The notes beneath the pieces are model-generated. The model had not been told where the DNA came from, searched no databases, and saw nothing but the letters and a program-made list of their open reading frames with translations. From Thermoleophilia bacterium (lineage in GTDB: Bacteria; Actinomycetota; Thermoleophilia; Miltoncostaeales; Miltoncostaeaceae): a DNA stretch of 5,843 bases. Below, one piece after another: positions 5,448 to 5,843 of the stretch; position 1 is the first letter of the stretch, and the number at the start of each line of letters is the position of its first letter. Where the stretch lies: positions 1 through 5,843 of the forward strand of contig JADGPH010000117.1 in assembly GCA_017882555.1 (NCBI GenBank), written 5' to 3'. The position numbers were made by a program, and so were the translations under genes.

Positions 5448-5843
5448 TCAGGCAGGCAACGGTTCGTCTTGCAGACGACCCTTCAGGCGCAGAATTGCCT
5501 TGGTGTGCAGCTGGCTCACGCGGCTCTCGGTCACGCCCAGGACCTCACCGATCTCGCGCAGCGTGAGGTGGTCGTAGTAGTAGAGCGAGACAACGATCTT
5601 CTCTCGATCCGGGAGACGTGCAATCGCGTCGGCGAGCGTCTCGCGCAACTGCGCATTCTCCAACAACTCCTCGGGATCACTCATCCGCTGATCGCCGATG
5701 GTGTCGATCAGAGAGACCGAATCGCTGCCGGAATTGACGTTCCACATCTCATCCAGCGCCACGATGCTCGAGTTTGAGATCTGGGTAATCGCCGTCTGAA
5801 ACTCATCGAGGCTCATCTCGAGGGCCCCCGCCAATTCCTCATC
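5448..5843 (-). CDS. WhiG/FliA-type RNA polymerase sigma factor, C-terminal part (5' end outside window)
   Basis: The frame is open to the right edge, so the gene starts beyond the window; the TTG at 5834 is just an internal leucine codon. The visible 131 residues cover the end of region 3 and all of region 4 of a sigma-28 group factor. DEELAGALEMSLDEFQ (1-16) matches region 3. The segment ISNSSIVALDEMW followed by SVSLIDTIGD (22-51) matches the linker of Streptomyces WhiG. LPDREKIVVSLYYYD (77-91) and the helix-turn-helix LTLREIGEVLGVTESRVSQL (93-112) form region 4, which reads the -35 element and binds core polymerase. In the family such factors drive flagellar (FliA) or sporulation (WhiG) genes, often held by an anti-sigma factor; which applies here cannot be told from the fragment. 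It ends 278 bases upstream of pntAA, with possible hairpins between. Confidence 0.93.
   Translation of the reverse strand, partial: DEELAGALEMSLDEFQTAITQISNSSIVALDEMWNVNSGSDSVSLIDTIGDQRMSDPEELLENAQLRETLADAIARLPDREKIVVSLYYYDHLTLREIGEVLGVTESRVSQLHTKAILRLKGRLQDEPLPA

Noticed and set aside
4900..5577. Plus-strand open frame of 225 codons spanning pntAA, the spacer and the sigma factor gene
   Set aside because: It overlaps two genes certain from motifs, and its translation has no domain character.

Overview
This GC-rich window looks like chromosomal DNA from an actinobacterium (Actinomycetota). The call is inference. It rests on the sigma factor fragment, which resembles the WhiG/FliA type, on strong GC bias at third codon positions, on tRNA genes without an encoded CCA end, and on the style of the flavodoxin-like and SRPBCC proteins. 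I cannot place it further with confidence. I see no CRISPR array, insertion sequence, phage gene or sign of recent transfer.

Layout from left to right: the plus strand carries only the 3' end of a flavodoxin-domain protein gene (to 296). Everything else reads leftwards on the minus strand. Taken in order of transcription, from the right edge, it runs: the 3' part of a WhiG/FliA-type sigma factor gene (5843 to 5448); a 278-base spacer with several possible RNA structures and a 23-codon upstream ORF; the proton-translocating NAD(P) transhydrogenase operon pntAA-pntAB-pntB (5169 to 2241), whose genes overlap by 4 bases; a strong hairpin after pntB; a NIF3-family dinuclear-metal protein gene (2121 to 1327); a tRNA-Gly(GCC) and tRNA-Cys(GCA) pair (1291 to 1107); and an SRPBCC/START-like protein gene (870 to 418), which converges on the flavodoxin gene.

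The functional core is the three-gene transhydrogenase. It couples hydride transfer from NADH to NADP+ with proton movement across the membrane and so supplies NADPH. All expected motifs of its three domains are present. The other genes have no visible functional link to it.

The genes are ordinary, conserved families. The part most worth a second look is the leader of pntAA: a short ORF with a well-placed ribosome binding site ends in an ATGA overlap with the pntAA start, runs through a small hairpin that partly hides the pntAA ribosome binding site, and lies downstream of two further hairpins. This is a plausible but unproven translational control region. I found no gene-based novel system.
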